The notes beneath the pieces are model-generated. The model ran no database searches. It was not told the DNA's origin and saw only the letters and a program-made list of their open reading frames with translations. From Microbacterium stercoris (GTDB taxonomy: Bacteria; Actinomycetota; Actinomycetes; Actinomycetales; Microbacteriaceae), in the NCBI RefSeq assembly GCF_017592545.1, contig NZ_JAGFOA010000003.1, positions 105,544-169,543 on the forward strand: a DNA stretch of 64,000 nt, in the 5' to 3' direction. Each line of letters opens with the position of its first letter. The stretch's first letter is position 1. A program made the translations under genes and the position numbers. Positions 1-10,629 of this stretch are shown one piece after another.

Positions 1-44
1 CCCAACCACCCCCCAATCCCGCCCCCGGTTGCGCCTGGGGCCCT

Positions 45-80
45 GGGGGGGGGGGGGGGGGGCCCCCCCCCCCCCCCCCC
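45..80. other. G18-C18 homopolymer palindrome
   Basis: Eighteen consecutive G are followed directly by eighteen consecutive C, a perfect palindrome with no loop. The surrounding 138 bases before luxS are C-rich and hold no gene I can support. It could be a real extreme GC hairpin or a consensus error in a homopolymer at a hard-to-sequence site; the sequence alone cannot decide. Confidence 0.6.
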
Positions 81-138
81 GCCCGCCCGGCCCGCGCCCG
101 CGAGCAGGAGCACAGGCGCCCCCCGTACGCTGGAGGAT

Positions 139-609
139 GTGACTGAACAGCCCCGCATGAACGTCGAGTCGTTCAACCTCGACCACCGCGCCGTCGCCGC
201 TCCGTACCTGCGCATCGCCGACCGCAAGGTGCTGCCCGCGGGCGACGTGATCGTCAAGTACGACGTGCGCTTCGCGCAGCCCAACGTCGCGCACCTCGAG
301 ATGCCGACGATCCACTCGCTCGAGCACCTCTTCGCGGAGAAGAGCCGCAACCACTCCGACCGCGTGATCGACTTCTCGCCGATGGGCTGCCAGACGGGCT
401 TCTACCTGATCCTGCAGGGCGACCACTCCTACGAGGAGGTCGAGGCGCTCGTCGCGGCGTCGCTGGGCGACGTGCTCGAGGCGACCGAGGTGCCCGCCGC
501 GAACGAGGTGCAGTGCGGCTGGGGTGCGAACCACACGCTCGAGGGCGCGCAGCAGGCCGCGCGCGACTTCCTCGCCCGGCGCGACGAGTGGGGTCAGGTC
601 TTCGCGTGA
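139..609 (+). CDS. luxS: S-ribosylhomocysteine lyase LuxS
   Basis: Cytosolic metalloenzyme that splits S-ribosylhomocysteine into homocysteine and DPD, the precursor of AI-2. The 156-residue length is normal for LuxS. The metal site is visible as H59-S-L-E62-H63 with third ligand C126 in EVQCGWG, and the catalytic C84 lies in MGCQTGFY. The start chosen is GTG with GGAGG only two bases upstream; the ATG 18 bases further on is an alternative that would cost six residues. The stop overlaps the start of the nucleosidase gene (GTGA), whose product makes its substrate, so the pair forms the S-adenosylhomocysteine detoxification branch of the activated methyl cycle. Whether AI-2 is used as a signal here cannot be read from the sequence. 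Confidence 0.95.
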   Translation: MTEQPRMNVESFNLDHRAVAAPYLRIADRKVLPAGDVIVKYDVRFAQPNVAHLEMPTIHSLEHLFAEKSRNHSDRVIDFSPMGCQTGFYLILQGDHSYEEVEALVAASLGDVLEATEVPAANEVQCGWGANHTLEGAQQAARDFLARRDEWGQVFA

Positions 610-1289
610 GCCGCGTCACCGGGACCGCCGTGATCCTCGTCGCCATGGACGAGGAGGCCGCGCCCTTCCTCGCCGCCGCCTCCGAGGTGTCCGAGCCCGT
701 CGTCATCGGCCGGGCGTCGCACCAGGGCGTTGTGATCGGCGGGGCGATGCACGTTCTCGTGCGCACCGGCATCGGCATGGTCAACGCCGCCGCGGCGGCC
801 GAGGCGGCCGTCGGGCGCTACGGCCCCGATGTGGTGCTGATCTCCGCCGGATCGGCCGGGGGCCTGGCGCCGGATGTCGCGGTGGGCGATGTCATCGTCT
901 CCTCGGCCCTCGTCAACGTCGCCGCGGATGCGCGGGCGTTCGGCTACGAACTCGGCCAGACCCCCGGCATGCCGGCGTCGTACGCGGGCGATACCGAGCT
1001 GGTGTCGGCCGCCGAGGCCGCCGGCGCGCGCCCGGGAGCGGTCGGCTCGGGGGAGCGGTTCGTGATCGCGGATGTCGCGGTGCAGATGCGCGGCGACTTC
1101 CCGTCGCTGCTGGCGGTCGACATGGAGTCGGCGGCGATCGCGCAGGTCGCCCACAATCACGGCGTGCCCTTCGTCTCGGTGCGCGGGGTCTCCGACCTCT
1201 GCGCCCCCGACGGCACGGAGTTCCTGACTCACGTCGACGACGCCGCCGAGCGTTCGGCGCGCGTGGTGCTCGCCGCGCTGGCTCGCTGA
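606..1289 (+). CDS. mtnN: MTA/SAH nucleosidase
   Basis: 5'-methylthioadenosine/S-adenosylhomocysteine nucleosidase (Pfs family, 227 residues). It removes adenine from SAH and MTA, giving S-ribosylhomocysteine for LuxS. Family marks are the early acidic MDEEAAPF segment, the glycine-rich phosphate loop [12 protein letters not shown], and DMESAAIAQ followed by VSVRGVSD, which carries the purine-protonating Asp. The GTG start overlaps the luxS stop and fits the family N-terminus. The frame stays open further upstream inside luxS, but that part has no homology. Its TGA overlaps the ATG of truA by one base, so all three genes are probably translationally coupled. Confidence 0.92.
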   Translation: MSRVTGTAVILVAMDEEAAPFLAAASEVSEPVVIGRASHQGVVIGGAMHVLVRTGIGMVNAAAAAEAAVGRYGPDVVLISAGSAGGLAPDVAVGDVIVSSALVNVAADARAFGYELGQTPGMPASYAGDTELVSAAEAAGARPGAVGSGERFVIADVAVQMRGDFPSLLAVDMESAAIAQVAHNHGVPFVSVRGVSDLCAPDGTEFLTHVDDAAERSARVVLAALAR

Positions 1290-2140
1290 TGCGTCGCATC
1301 CGTCTCGACATCGCCTACGACGGCACGAACTTCCGCGGCTGGGCCCGGCAGCCCACGCTGCGCACGGTGCAGGGCACGATCGAGGCCGCGCTGGAGCGCG
1401 TGATCGGATCGCACGTGCACCTCACGGTCGCCGGCCGCACCGACGCGGGCGTGCACGCGACCGGTCAGGTGGCCCACGCCGATCTGACCGACGCGCAGTG
1501 GGCCCGGGCGACGCAGGTGCGCCGCGACGGGATCGTCCCGGGCGATCCGGTGGATCCGCTGGCCCGCCGCCTGACCGGCGTCTTCGGGCAGTACGCCGAT
1601 GTCGCGGTGTCGCGCACGTCGACGGCGCCGGAGGGCTTCGATGCGCGCTTCTCGGCGACCTGGCGCCGCTACGAGTACCGGATCGCCGACCTCGTGACCG
1701 GCTACGACCCGCTCGAGCGGCTGCATGCGACCACCGTGAAGGCGGCGCTCGACGTCGACGCGATGAACGACGCCGCGAGCCGGCTGATCGGCCTTCACGA
1801 CTTCGCGGCGTACTGCAAGCCGCGGCCCGAGGCCACCACGATCCGCACGCTCCTGGACTTCGCGTGGCGACGCGACGAGCGGCGGATGGTCGTGGCGAAC
1901 GTGCGGGCCGACGCCTTCTGCCATTCGATGGTGCGCGCGCTCGTGGGCGCGTGCACGGCCGTCGGAGAGGGGCGTCTGGCTCCGGAGGACGTCGTCACCC
2001 TGCGCGATGCGGGAGAGCGCACCAGCGAGTTCAAGGTGCTCGCCGCGCGGGGCCTGACGCTCACCGAGGTGGGGTATCCGGCCGATGAGCTGCTCGCGGC
2101 GCGAGCGGAGCAGACGCGCAACCGCCGTGACGCAGAGTAG
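1289..2140 (+). CDS. truA: tRNA pseudouridine(38-40) synthase TruA
   Basis: Isomerises uridines 38-40 in the anticodon arm of tRNAs. The 283-residue protein begins [21 protein letters not shown], the normal TruA start, and has the catalytic Asp (D52) in AGRTDAGVHATGQ, then the FxFxxxxFxxxMVR-type segment DAFCHSMVRALVG near residue 210. The ATG overlaps the upstream stop (TGATG). An insert rich in charged residues after residue 70 is common in actinobacterial TruA. It has no functional link with the methyl-cycle genes except co-transcription. Confidence 0.94.
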   Translation: MRRIRLDIAYDGTNFRGWARQPTLRTVQGTIEAALERVIGSHVHLTVAGRTDAGVHATGQVAHADLTDAQWARATQVRRDGIVPGDPVDPLARRLTGVFGQYADVAVSRTSTAPEGFDARFSATWRRYEYRIADLVTGYDPLERLHATTVKAALDVDAMNDAASRLIGLHDFAAYCKPRPEATTIRTLLDFAWRRDERRMVVANVRADAFCHSMVRALVGACTAVGEGRLAPEDVVTLRDAGERTSEFKVLAARGLTLTEVGYPADELLAARAEQTRNRRDAE

Positions 2141-2186
2141 TCGGCGGCGGCGAATCAAGCCCCCGGTGTCTCTGAGGGCACGAGCG

Positions 2187-2199
2187 TAGGTTTGTGGAC
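2187..2199 (+). promoter_or_regulatory. Leaderless -10 box before EEP hydrolase
   Basis: TAGGTT lies 7 bases before the ATG. A TANNNT box at this distance is the known actinobacterial leaderless promoter layout. It favours the ATG start over the in-frame GTG two codons upstream. Confidence 0.5.
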
Positions 2200-2940
2200 A
2201 TGAGAGTGATCTCGTACAACCTGCGAAAGCACGCTGCCGCCCACGAGCTGGAGACGATCGTGTCTCGCTGGGAGGCGAACGTCCTGTGCCTGCAGGAGGC
2301 ACGCGCCGACGAGATGCCGGATCGGATCTCCGGGCTGACGCTCGCGCACGCCACCTCGCAGAATCGGCTGGGGCTCGCCCTCTACTACCGCGAGAACATG
2401 TTCCAGCTGCGGGGCGTGAAGACGCTCGAACTGAAGAAGTCGCTGCACGACGTCATCGCGAAGCCGGCGCACGAGCGGGTGCTGGCGGCGAAGCTTTTCG
2501 ACATCGACGCGGGCCGGGAGCTTATCGTGGCGTCGTTCCACGCCTCGCCGCTCACGGCGCTGAACTCGCTGCGGCGGCACCAGATCCGCACCGCGCTGGC
2601 CGCGCTGCAGAAGATGGGGGAGGGCGTGCCGATCCTTATGGTCGGCGACTACAACTATCCGGTCTTCAAGGAGCGCCTGCACGAGCGGGTGAAGGGCGAG
2701 GGCTACGACCTCACCTTCAGCGACCGCCGCACCTACTCGCGCTACCGCTACCTCAAGGGGCACTACGACTTCGCGACGTCGCTCGGTCTCGACATCGACA
2801 AGGTCACCACGCTGCCCCAGGGCGCGTCGGATCACCTGCCCATCCTCATCACCGCGATGTACAAGCCGGGTCACCGGGAGTTCCGCGTGGCGGGTGACCC
2901 CTCCCAGGACGAGGAGATCACCGAGGCGCCCGGCGCCTGA
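2200..2940 (+). CDS. Endonuclease/exonuclease/phosphatase-fold hydrolase
   Basis: Small EEP-superfamily protein of 246 residues. The conserved metal and phosphate residues are visible: SYNLRKH with the first Asn, LCLQEAR with the metal-binding Glu, the VGDYNYP motif (GDxN) near residue 148, and a terminal QGASDHLPI (SDH). These define a Mg-dependent phosphoesterase, but the substrate (nucleic acid, phospholipid or inositol phosphate) cannot be told. There is no signal peptide, so it should be cytosolic. It is monocistronic: it has its own TAGGTT leaderless promoter and is followed by a strong hairpin terminator. Confidence 0.82.
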   Translation: MRVISYNLRKHAAAHELETIVSRWEANVLCLQEARADEMPDRISGLTLAHATSQNRLGLALYYRENMFQLRGVKTLELKKSLHDVIAKPAHERVLAAKLFDIDAGRELIVASFHASPLTALNSLRRHQIRTALAALQKMGEGVPILMVGDYNYPVFKERLHERVKGEGYDLTFSDRRTYSRYRYLKGHYDFATSLGLDIDKVTTLPQGASDHLPILITAMYKPGHREFRVAGDPSQDEEITEAPGA

Positions 2941-2968
2941 TCCACGCGCGCGGGGACGCCCGGCAGCC

Positions 2969-3010
2969 GACACACAAAGGGCCCCGCCGAAGCGGGGCCC
3001 TTTGTGTGTC
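2969..3010. terminator. Bidirectional hairpin terminator
   Basis: A perfect 19-bp stem closes on a CGAA tetraloop between two convergent genes. The arms carry AAAGGG/CCCTTT so a short T run lies on either strand. It should stop transcription from both sides. Confidence 0.9.
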
Positions 3011-3013
3011 GGG

Positions 3014-4234
3014 TCAGTCTGCGAGCCACCAGGGGGTCTCGGGCTCGCCGCCCGTGCCCTGGTCGTCGGGGTTCGCCGGGGGCACCGGCGAGGTCGTGGC
3101 GGGCGGTGTGGTCGGCTCGGTGGTCGGCTCTGTGGTCGTGCCGCCGTCGGTGGTGCCGGTGTCGGTGGTGCCGCCACCGGTGTTGTACGAGTTGTTCGCG
3201 GCGCGACGCTCGGCGTCGCGGCGGGCGGCCTCCTCGGCCGCGGCGATGCCGGCGAGGCGGCCCTGCTCGTCGAGCAGCGCGGTCAGCGCCGCGGGAACAG
3301 CGAGCAGCTCGGCGATGCCGTCGCCGCCGCCGGCGCGCGCAGCGGCAGGAGCGCCCACGGCCGCGTCGAGGGCGTCGTGGAACGACTGCTCGGGCATCGG
3401 GTTGTTCTCGTGCGCGGAGGTCGCGACGGCGCCCAGCGTGCCATACACCGCGTCGAGTGAGGCCAGCAGGGCGCCCTGCGCGGTCGTGAGGCGCGTCTGC
3501 GCCTCGCTCACGGCGGTGGCGGCCTCCTCGACGAGCGCCGTGTGCTCCTGCACGAGCACGAGGGCCTCGTCGGCGGCGGCGACGTCGCCCTCATCGACCG
3601 CGGGCGGCGTCCATGCTTCGGGCAGCGTGACGACCGACGCGGTGCCGACCTCGGTCGTGAGCGCGTCGGCGGCGGCGCGCACGGCATCGGCCAGGGCGGG
3701 CTGGATGAGCTCGGGCAGCTGGTCCATCGCGGCGCTCGCCCGGTTCGCGAGGTCGACGGCGGCGAGGCCGCTCTCGCCCAGCGCCGCGTGATCGGCGGCC
3801 AGCGTCGACGTCGCGGAGTCGTAAGCGGTCGTCGCCTGGGTCAGCGCGTCTTCGCGCCGATCGAACGACGCCGTCTCGGCTGCCTCGGCCGCTGCGGCCT
3901 GCGACTGCATGACCTGGAACAGCACGACTCCTCCGATGACCAGCGCGAGCGCGCCGACGGAGATCGCCGAGATGCGCAGGATGCGCCGGCGGCGCACCGC
4001 GGGAAGCAGCGTGGGGTGCACCTCGGCCTTCGCGCGCGAGCCGCCCGCCCGGGGCGCGGTCGGCTGCGGCAGAGCGACGGTGGCGGCCGCATCGATGGTG
4101 GGCTCGCCGAGGAACAGCACCTCGAGAGGCATGGTCGGAGGCGAGGCGGGTGTGTCGGCCTCAGGAACCCGCTCCGTGCGTTCGGGGCCGAAGAGCGCGT
4201 CCCAGTCGCGGGCGGGGGCGGTGCGGTCAGTCAT
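3014..4234 (-). CDS. Unrecognised membrane-anchored protein, Thr/Gly-rich tail
   Basis: I do not recognise this 406-residue protein. It has an 80-residue polar N-terminal part that is presumably cytoplasmic and ends in a basic patch (VRRRRILR). One transmembrane helix follows at about residues 87-108. The outer part is about 240 residues, Ala-rich and strongly helical (AAEAAETASFDRRE onward) and could form coiled coils. The tail of about 55 residues is low-complexity Gly/Thr/Pro (TTDTGTTDGGTTTEP) and ends PWWLAD. The topology suggests a type II membrane protein exposed at the cell wall. It is transcribed alone, ends at the shared terminator and lies beside the rhamnose genes without overlap. 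Confidence 0.7.
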   Translation of the reverse strand: MTDRTAPARDWDALFGPERTERVPEADTPASPPTMPLEVLFLGEPTIDAAATVALPQPTAPRAGGSRAKAEVHPTLLPAVRRRRILRISAISVGALALVIGGVVLFQVMQSQAAAAEAAETASFDRREDALTQATTAYDSATSTLAADHAALGESGLAAVDLANRASAAMDQLPELIQPALADAVRAAADALTTEVGTASVVTLPEAWTPPAVDEGDVAAADEALVLVQEHTALVEEAATAVSEAQTRLTTAQGALLASLDAVYGTLGAVATSAHENNPMPEQSFHDALDAAVGAPAAARAGGGDGIAELLAVPAALTALLDEQGRLAGIAAAEEAARRDAERRAANNSYNTGGGTTDTGTTDGGTTTEPTTEPTTPPATTSPVPPANPDDQGTGGEPETPWWLAD

Positions 4235-4328
4235 GATGCTCTAAAAATAGCGCTGACCGGGCCGATGATGCGATCTGAGCACGTTTCGGCTGCGACTGCC
4301 CGGGTCGTTCGATCCGGCAGCGGCCCGG

Positions 4329-5761
4329 TCAGCGGGCGGAACCGGCAGCGGCCGAGACCTCCCGCAGCCCCTGCAGGTAGGCAGCGAGCGCCTCGTCGCC
4401 GTCCGCCGGCGTGAACCCCGTGGCCTCGATTCTCGCCAGATCCAGCACGCTGTTCCGCGGGCGCGCCCCGACCGGTCCCTGCGCCGCGGCGAAGTACTCC
4501 TCGGTGCTCACCCCCACCACTTGGTCCGGATCCACCCCGCACTGCGCGAACACCTGCCGCGCGAGCTGCGCCCACGTGCGCGGTGCGCCCGATCCGGTCA
4601 CGTTGTAGGTGCCAGAGGGGGCGGCGACCGACAGCAGGTGCCGGATCGCCCTGGCGAGGTCGGTGGCGAATGTCAGGCGACCGAGCTGGTCGTCCACGAC
4701 CCGCGGGCTCACTCCCTGCCGGGCGAGCGATGCCATCGTGCGCACGAAGTTGCGTCCGTCACCCACCACCCACGAGGTGCGCAGGATGTAGTGCCGCGGC
4801 GCCGTGGCCGCGGCCACGTCGCCCGCGGCCTTGCTCTGGCCGTACGCGCTGACCGGGCAGAGCGGATCCGTCTCCCGATACGGGCGGGGGAGGGATCCGT
4901 CGAACACGTAGTCGCTCGAGACGTGCACCAGCGTGATGCCGTTCTCGGCGGCGACGCGCGCCAGCGCCGCGACACCGCCCGCGTTGACCGCCCAGGCGCG
5001 GCGGCGGCCCTCGGGGCTCTCAGCCGCATCGACGGCGGTGAACGCTGCGGCGTTGATGATCGTGCCGTAGTCGCGCCAGCGGCGCGCTCCGGCGAGATCC
5101 GACGCCAGATCGAGCTCATCGCGCGTCGCGAACTCCACGTGCCGCAGTCCCGCGAACTCCGCGCGCAGCGCCGTGCCGAGCTGGCCGCCGGCGCCCAGCA
5201 CCAGCACGCGTCGCGGCGGCACGGGCTCGACGTCGGAGAGCCGCGGATGTGCGCGGTCCTTCGCAGAGAGCTCCGCACGGTCGAGAGGCAGGGGCCACGG
5301 GATGGCCGAGGTCTCGTCGGCGACGTTCAGGAAGGCGTACGCCGCATCCGGCGACCAGTGGTCGTTCACCAGGTACGTGTAGGCCGTGCCCGGCTCGAGC
5401 GTCTGGAATCCGTTCGCCACTCCTCGGGGGACGAACACGGCGCGGCCCGGATCGATCTCCGCCGTGAAGACGCTGCCGAACCCCGTGCCCGAGCGCAGAT
5501 CGACCCATGCTCCGAACACGCGGCCCGTGGCGACCGAGACCCACTTGTCCCACGGCTCGGCGTGCAGGCCGCGCGTGGTGCCGACGGCGTCGTTGAACGA
5601 CACGTTCTGCTGCACGGGCCCGAAGTCGGGCAGGCCGAGCGGCTCCATCGATGAGCGGTGCCAGTTCTCCTTGAACCATCCGCGCGCGTCGCCGTGCACC
5701 GGCAGGTCGAACAGCAGCAGACCCTCGATCGGCGTCCGCGTGGCGTGCAGAGCGGAGGCCA

Positions 5762-5762
<1 letters not shown>
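4329..5762 (-). CDS. RmlC-RmlD fusion: dTDP-4-keto-sugar epimerase/reductase
   Basis: Bifunctional enzyme for the last two steps of dTDP-L-rhamnose synthesis. Residues about 1-180 are a cupin 3,5-epimerase domain (GWFKENWH, QQNVSFN, TRGLHAEPWDKWV with the conserved His, and VPRGVANGFQ). Residues about 195-477 are an RmlD-type NAD(P)H reductase (VLVLGAGGQLG, DELDLA, SSDYVFDG, and YGQSKAAG for the catalytic YxxxK). These are usually separate genes, so this is a true fusion in one frame. The ATG overlaps the rmlB stop by one base; the longer open frame upstream only overlaps rmlB. It is the last gene of the rmlA-rmlB-rmlCD operon. Confidence 0.93.
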
Positions 5763-7626
<1,864 letters not shown>

Positions 7627-7661
7627 GTCTCCAGGGAGCACAGAAGGATGCACCTGATACG

Positions 7662-9143
7662 TCAGGGCAGGCAGAGGCGCACGGGCGGGTCGACGTGCGG
7701 GGAGTTCTCGCACTCGAAGTAGGACAGCTGAGGCGCGCCGGCCATCGCGGGCGCATCGAACAGACCCACGTGCGCGCCGGTGAGGAACACCAGCGAGACG
7801 CCGGATCCCCACGGGTTCGACGCGAGGTACCCGCCCGGCAGCTCGACGTCGTTCTCGGCGATCGCCTCGACGAACCCTTCCGCGACCGCTCGCTGGGCCG
7901 CCAGAGCGCCGGAGGGCGGTGCCGCGAAGCCCGTGTGCAGGGCGGGAGGGACGACGACCACAACGGCGAGGGCCGCGGCGGCCGCCAGCCCCAGCCCGCG
8001 CCACGGCTTCCCGTTGCGGGCGATCAGGATGCGGGCGCCGACGACGGCACCCGCGACCAGCAGCGGCGCGAACGCGAACAGTCCGGGCGTGGGGTGCCTG
8101 ATCCACAGCGGCAGGTGCGCGGCGGTCGCCCACCACCCGACATACGCCACCACACCGGTCGCCGCGGCGGCGACATATGCGAGGGTCGCGCCGTTTCCGT
8201 CTCGTTCGTCGAGCGAGCGAGGCGCGTCGAGACGCCCCGACCTCACGCACGCCAGCACCGCCAACGCCACCACGAGCACGGCGGCCGCCACCGCGACCCC
8301 GCCCGGCACCCACCAGGCTCCGAGCAGCGTCGAGAGCTTCTCCCCGACCGTGGTGTGCACACCCTGCGGGCCGCCGCGCGTCAGGAAGTCGCGGAACTCC
8401 CTCGCGAAGTCGAGGAAACCACCGAATCCGAGGTCGACGAGCACGACGAGGTAATACAGCGCCGAGGGGGCGACCACGCCGATCAGGGCGGGCCACGCGC
8501 GACGCCAGGCGGCGGAGAAACGTGCCCCGAAGGATCCGGTCTCCCGCAGGAGCAGCCAGACCGCGAACGCGGGCAGTGCGAGTGCGGCGATGAGCTTCGT
8601 GAGCACGGCCAGACCGACGAGCAGCCCCGCGAGCCACGGGCGGCGGCGCAGCACAACGAAGCCCCAGACGATGAGGGCCGCGGCCGGGATCTCGCCGAGG
8701 ATGTCGGTCGGACCCTGGATCGGCGACGGCGTGTGCACCGTGTCGATCGCCAGCGCGGTGGCGACGGCGGCGAGACCGGCCCAGCGTCCGCCGATCCGGT
8801 TGCCCAGGAGGAAGAGCCCGGCGAGCAGCGCGATCCAGAACAGCAGCACGATCGAGCGACCGCCGATGACCGGATCCGCCCCGAGCGCCATGACCGCCGC
8901 GACCGGCAGCAGCACGGTCGGGCCGGTCGAGATGCGCACATCCCACGGCTCGAGCACCGATCCCGACAGCGTGCCGTCGGAGGTGTAGCCGAGGCCCGCG
9001 AGCAGGTTGCGGGGCACGGTGAGGTTGAACGCCTCGTCCTCCCACAGGCGGTTCTGCGTGAGGCTGTTCCACGCCACGATCACGTGCGCCACCGCGAGCA
9101 GGGCCGCGGCGGCCCAGAAGAGGGCGGCGTGGAGGCGGGTCAC
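7662..9143 (-). CDS. GT39-like polytopic membrane glycosyltransferase
   Basis: Membrane protein of 493 residues with about ten hydrophobic segments. The first helix ([19 protein letters not shown]) is followed by an outer loop RLWEDEAFN, the acidic motif expected after helix 1 in GT-C glycosyltransferases that use polyprenyl-phosphate sugars. SPIQGPTD and the alternating loop/helix pattern agree. The acceptor is unknown. The GTG start overlaps the GT2 gene's stop (GTGA), so the lipid-sugar synthase and this user are coupled. Oddly, the short peptide around [14 protein letters not shown] is encoded by a copy of the dispersed TCGA-bounded repeat, apparently inserted in frame in a loop. Confidence 0.78.
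   Translation of the reverse strand: MTRLHAALFWAAAALLAVAHVIVAWNSLTQNRLWEDEAFNLTVPRNLLAGLGYTSDGTLSGSVLEPWDVRISTGPTVLLPVAAVMALGADPVIGGRSIVLLFWIALLAGLFLLGNRIGGRWAGLAAVATALAIDTVHTPSPIQGPTDILGEIPAAALIVWGFVVLRRRPWLAGLLVGLAVLTKLIAALALPAFAVWLLLRETGSFGARFSAAWRRAWPALIGVVAPSALYYLVVLVDLGFGGFLDFAREFRDFLTRGGPQGVHTTVGEKLSTLLGAWWVPGGVAVAAAVLVVALAVLACVRSGRLDAPRSLDERDGNGATLAYVAAAATGVVAYVGWWATAAHLPLWIRHPTPGLFAFAPLLVAGAVVGARILIARNGKPWRGLGLAAAAALAVVVVVPPALHTGFAAPPSGALAAQRAVAEGFVEAIAENDVELPGGYLASNPWGSGVSLVFLTGAHVGLFDAPAMAGAPQLSYFECENSPHVDPPVRLCLP
8203..8238. repeat. TCGA-bounded dispersed repeat inside a gene
   Basis: GTCGAGCGAGCGAGG followed by GTCGAGACGCCCC matches the element at 10.48 kb. This copy lies inside the coding sequence of the GT39-like protein and stays in frame. 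Confidence 0.65.
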
Positions 9144-9934
9144 CGGTCGGCCTCCACGCGGGCAGGACGTGTGAGCGACCGCAGGGGGGCGCCGGGCCGC
9201 AGCGACAGCCGCCACAGCTCGATGAGCGCGTCGCCCATCAGGGCGCGCAGGCGCTTCGGAGGCAGCAGACGCGTGGCCTTGCCCCACATCGTGCCGGTGT
9301 CGGATGCCCCGCGGCGCGGGATCGAGGCGACCTTGGCGTAGCGCACGTCGAAGCCGCCGCGGGCCTCGGCGAACGAGAAGTGCACGTGGGGCACCTGCAC
9401 GTCGCCGGGCAGGGCCGACACGAGCGCGCTCGCCGCCATCGGGCGGTAGGCGCGCAGGGGGGTGTTGACGTCGGGGATGGCCTTGCCGGCCGCGGCGGCC
9501 ACCAGCAGGCGCACGCAGAAGGTCAGCACGCGTCGGTACCAGGCGTCGGTGCGGCCGGTGCGCACGCCGTGCACGACATCCGCGCCCGTGCTGTCGAGCG
9601 CCTGAACGACGCGGGCGATGTCGGCGCCGTAGAACTGGCCGTCCCCGTCGACGTGCACCAGCACGTCGGGATCCGCCGCGAGACCGAGGCGGTAGGCGGC
9701 GAGGGCTGCGGGGCCGTGGCCGCGGTTGTGCGCCTGCGTCTCGACCACAACGCCCGGCATCGCGGCCAGCACCGCGGCGGTGTCGTCGGTCGAGCGGTCG
9801 TCGGCCACGAAGACGCGCACGTCCTCGGCGAGGGGCGCGAGCGCAGCGGTCACCTCCTCGATGAAGCCGGGGATGCCCTCCGACTCGTTGTACGCCGGCA
9901 TCACAACGACGATGCGGGGGTGGGTCTGCGTCAC
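9140..9934 (-). CDS. Family 2 glycosyltransferase, polyprenyl-phosphate sugar synthase-like
   Basis: GT-A fold glycosyltransferase of 264 residues. It shows [20 protein letters not shown], then [14 protein letters not shown] and HVDGDGQF, the nucleotide-sugar and metal (DxD-like) motifs of the DPM1/GtrB group that charge a polyprenyl phosphate with a hexose. It has no C-terminal membrane helices, so it is the soluble type. The GTG start with AAGGA nearby is preferred over an upstream ATG. It pairs with the divergently transcribed GtrA gene and the coupled GT-C gene downstream: synthase, candidate flippase and transferase of one lipid-linked sugar route. Confidence 0.85.
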   Translation of the reverse strand: MTQTHPRIVVVMPAYNESEGIPGFIEEVTAALAPLAEDVRVFVADDRSTDDTAAVLAAMPGVVVETQAHNRGHGPAALAAYRLGLAADPDVLVHVDGDGQFYGADIARVVQALDSTGADVVHGVRTGRTDAWYRRVLTFCVRLLVAAAAGKAIPDVNTPLRAYRPMAASALVSALPGDVQVPHVHFSFAEARGGFDVRYAKVASIPRRGASDTGTMWGKATRLLPPKRLRALMGDALIELWRLSLRPGAPLRSLTRPARVEADR

Positions 9935-9991
9935 GACGATCCTTCGGGGTCGGGGTGGCGGGCTCACAGGGAGTTCGCGCGGCCTCCCCGG

Positions 9992-9997
9992 TAGCCT
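9992..9997 (+). promoter_or_regulatory. Candidate -10 box of gtrA-like gene
   Basis: TAGCCT stands 9 bases before the ATG in the gap between divergent genes. The distance is at the upper end for a leaderless start, so this is tentative. Confidence 0.35.
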
Positions 9998-10006
9998 AGT
10001 CGCGCT

Positions 10007-10456
10007 ATGCCCGACCTCTCCCGTGCACGTCTCCGCCGCGCCGCCGCTCTCGGCACGCGTTTCCTTCTCATCGGCGGTCTCAGCACGGCGATCGAGGTCG
10101 GGGTCTTCAACCTGCTGGTGTTCGTCTTCGGCTGGGACGTCATCGTCTCGAAGGTCGTCGCCTCACTCGTGGCGCTCATCAACGCCTACTTCGGCAACCG
10201 GCAGGTCACCTTCAAGGATCGCGACCGCCGGGGCCGCCGCCAGGAGATCCTGCTGTTCGTCATCGCGAACGCCGTGTGCACCGTGCTCGGCGCAGTGCTG
10301 GTGTGGGCCGGTGGCGCGCTGGTCGAGGTCGTCACGGGCTCGCAGCCCGGCCCGATCCTGCTGAACGCGATCAACCTCTTCTCGATCGCCGTCGTCGTGG
10401 TGGCCCGCTTCGGGTTCTATCACCTCGTGGTCTTCCGGGTGCCCCAGGCCAAATAG
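10007..10456 (+). CDS. GtrA family membrane protein
   Basis: Small protein of 149 residues with four predicted membrane helices (RFLLIGGLSTAIEVGVFNLL; VSKVVASLVALINAYFGN; ILLFVIANAVCTVLGAVLV; LFSIAVVVVARFGFYHLVVF). The family signature N-x-x-F-G/N-R-x-x-TF appears as NAYFGNRQVTFKDR. GtrA proteins are thought to flip or help supply polyprenyl-phosphate-linked sugars to the outer face. It is divergent from the GT2 gene with which it probably works. It ends before a palindromic repeat and a hairpin shared with the convergent gene. Confidence 0.85.
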   Translation: MPDLSRARLRRAAALGTRFLLIGGLSTAIEVGVFNLLVFVFGWDVIVSKVVASLVALINAYFGNRQVTFKDRDRRGRRQEILLFVIANAVCTVLGAVLVWAGGALVEVVTGSQPGPILLNAINLFSIAVVVVARFGFYHLVVFRVPQAK

Positions 10457-10482
10457 CCGCCACCCCCGCCACCCCCGCGGCC

Positions 10483-10527
10483 TGCTCGTCGAGCGAGCGA
10501 GGAACGAGCGAGTCGAGACGCCCCGCG
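10483..10527. repeat. TCGA-bounded dispersed repeat
   Basis: Intergenic copy of the element, reading CTCGTCGAGCGAGCGAGG, then AACGAGC, then GAGTCGAGACGCCCC. It is a few bases longer than the copy in the GT39-like gene and matches the complement of the copy near 33.7 kb. Confidence 0.7.
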
Positions 10528-10582
10528 CCCGGCGCAGGCGCTCACCCGCCGCCACCCCGCCGCCACGGCCCCGGAAGGCAGA

Positions 10583-10612
10583 ACCCGCGCCCTCCCGAAG
10601 GAGAGCGCGGGT
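10583..10612. terminator. Hairpin between convergent genes
   Basis: A 13-bp stem with one mismatch closes on a CGAA loop between gtrA and the convergent Asp-box gene. There is no T run, which is common in high-GC actinobacteria. Confidence 0.6.
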
Positions 10613-10629
10613 CCGAGATCGCGAGGGCG

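Noticed and set aside
524..2140. An apparent 538-codon fusion leading into truA
   Set aside because: The part before the truA ATG is an off-frame reading of luxS and mtnN; truA itself starts at the overlap.
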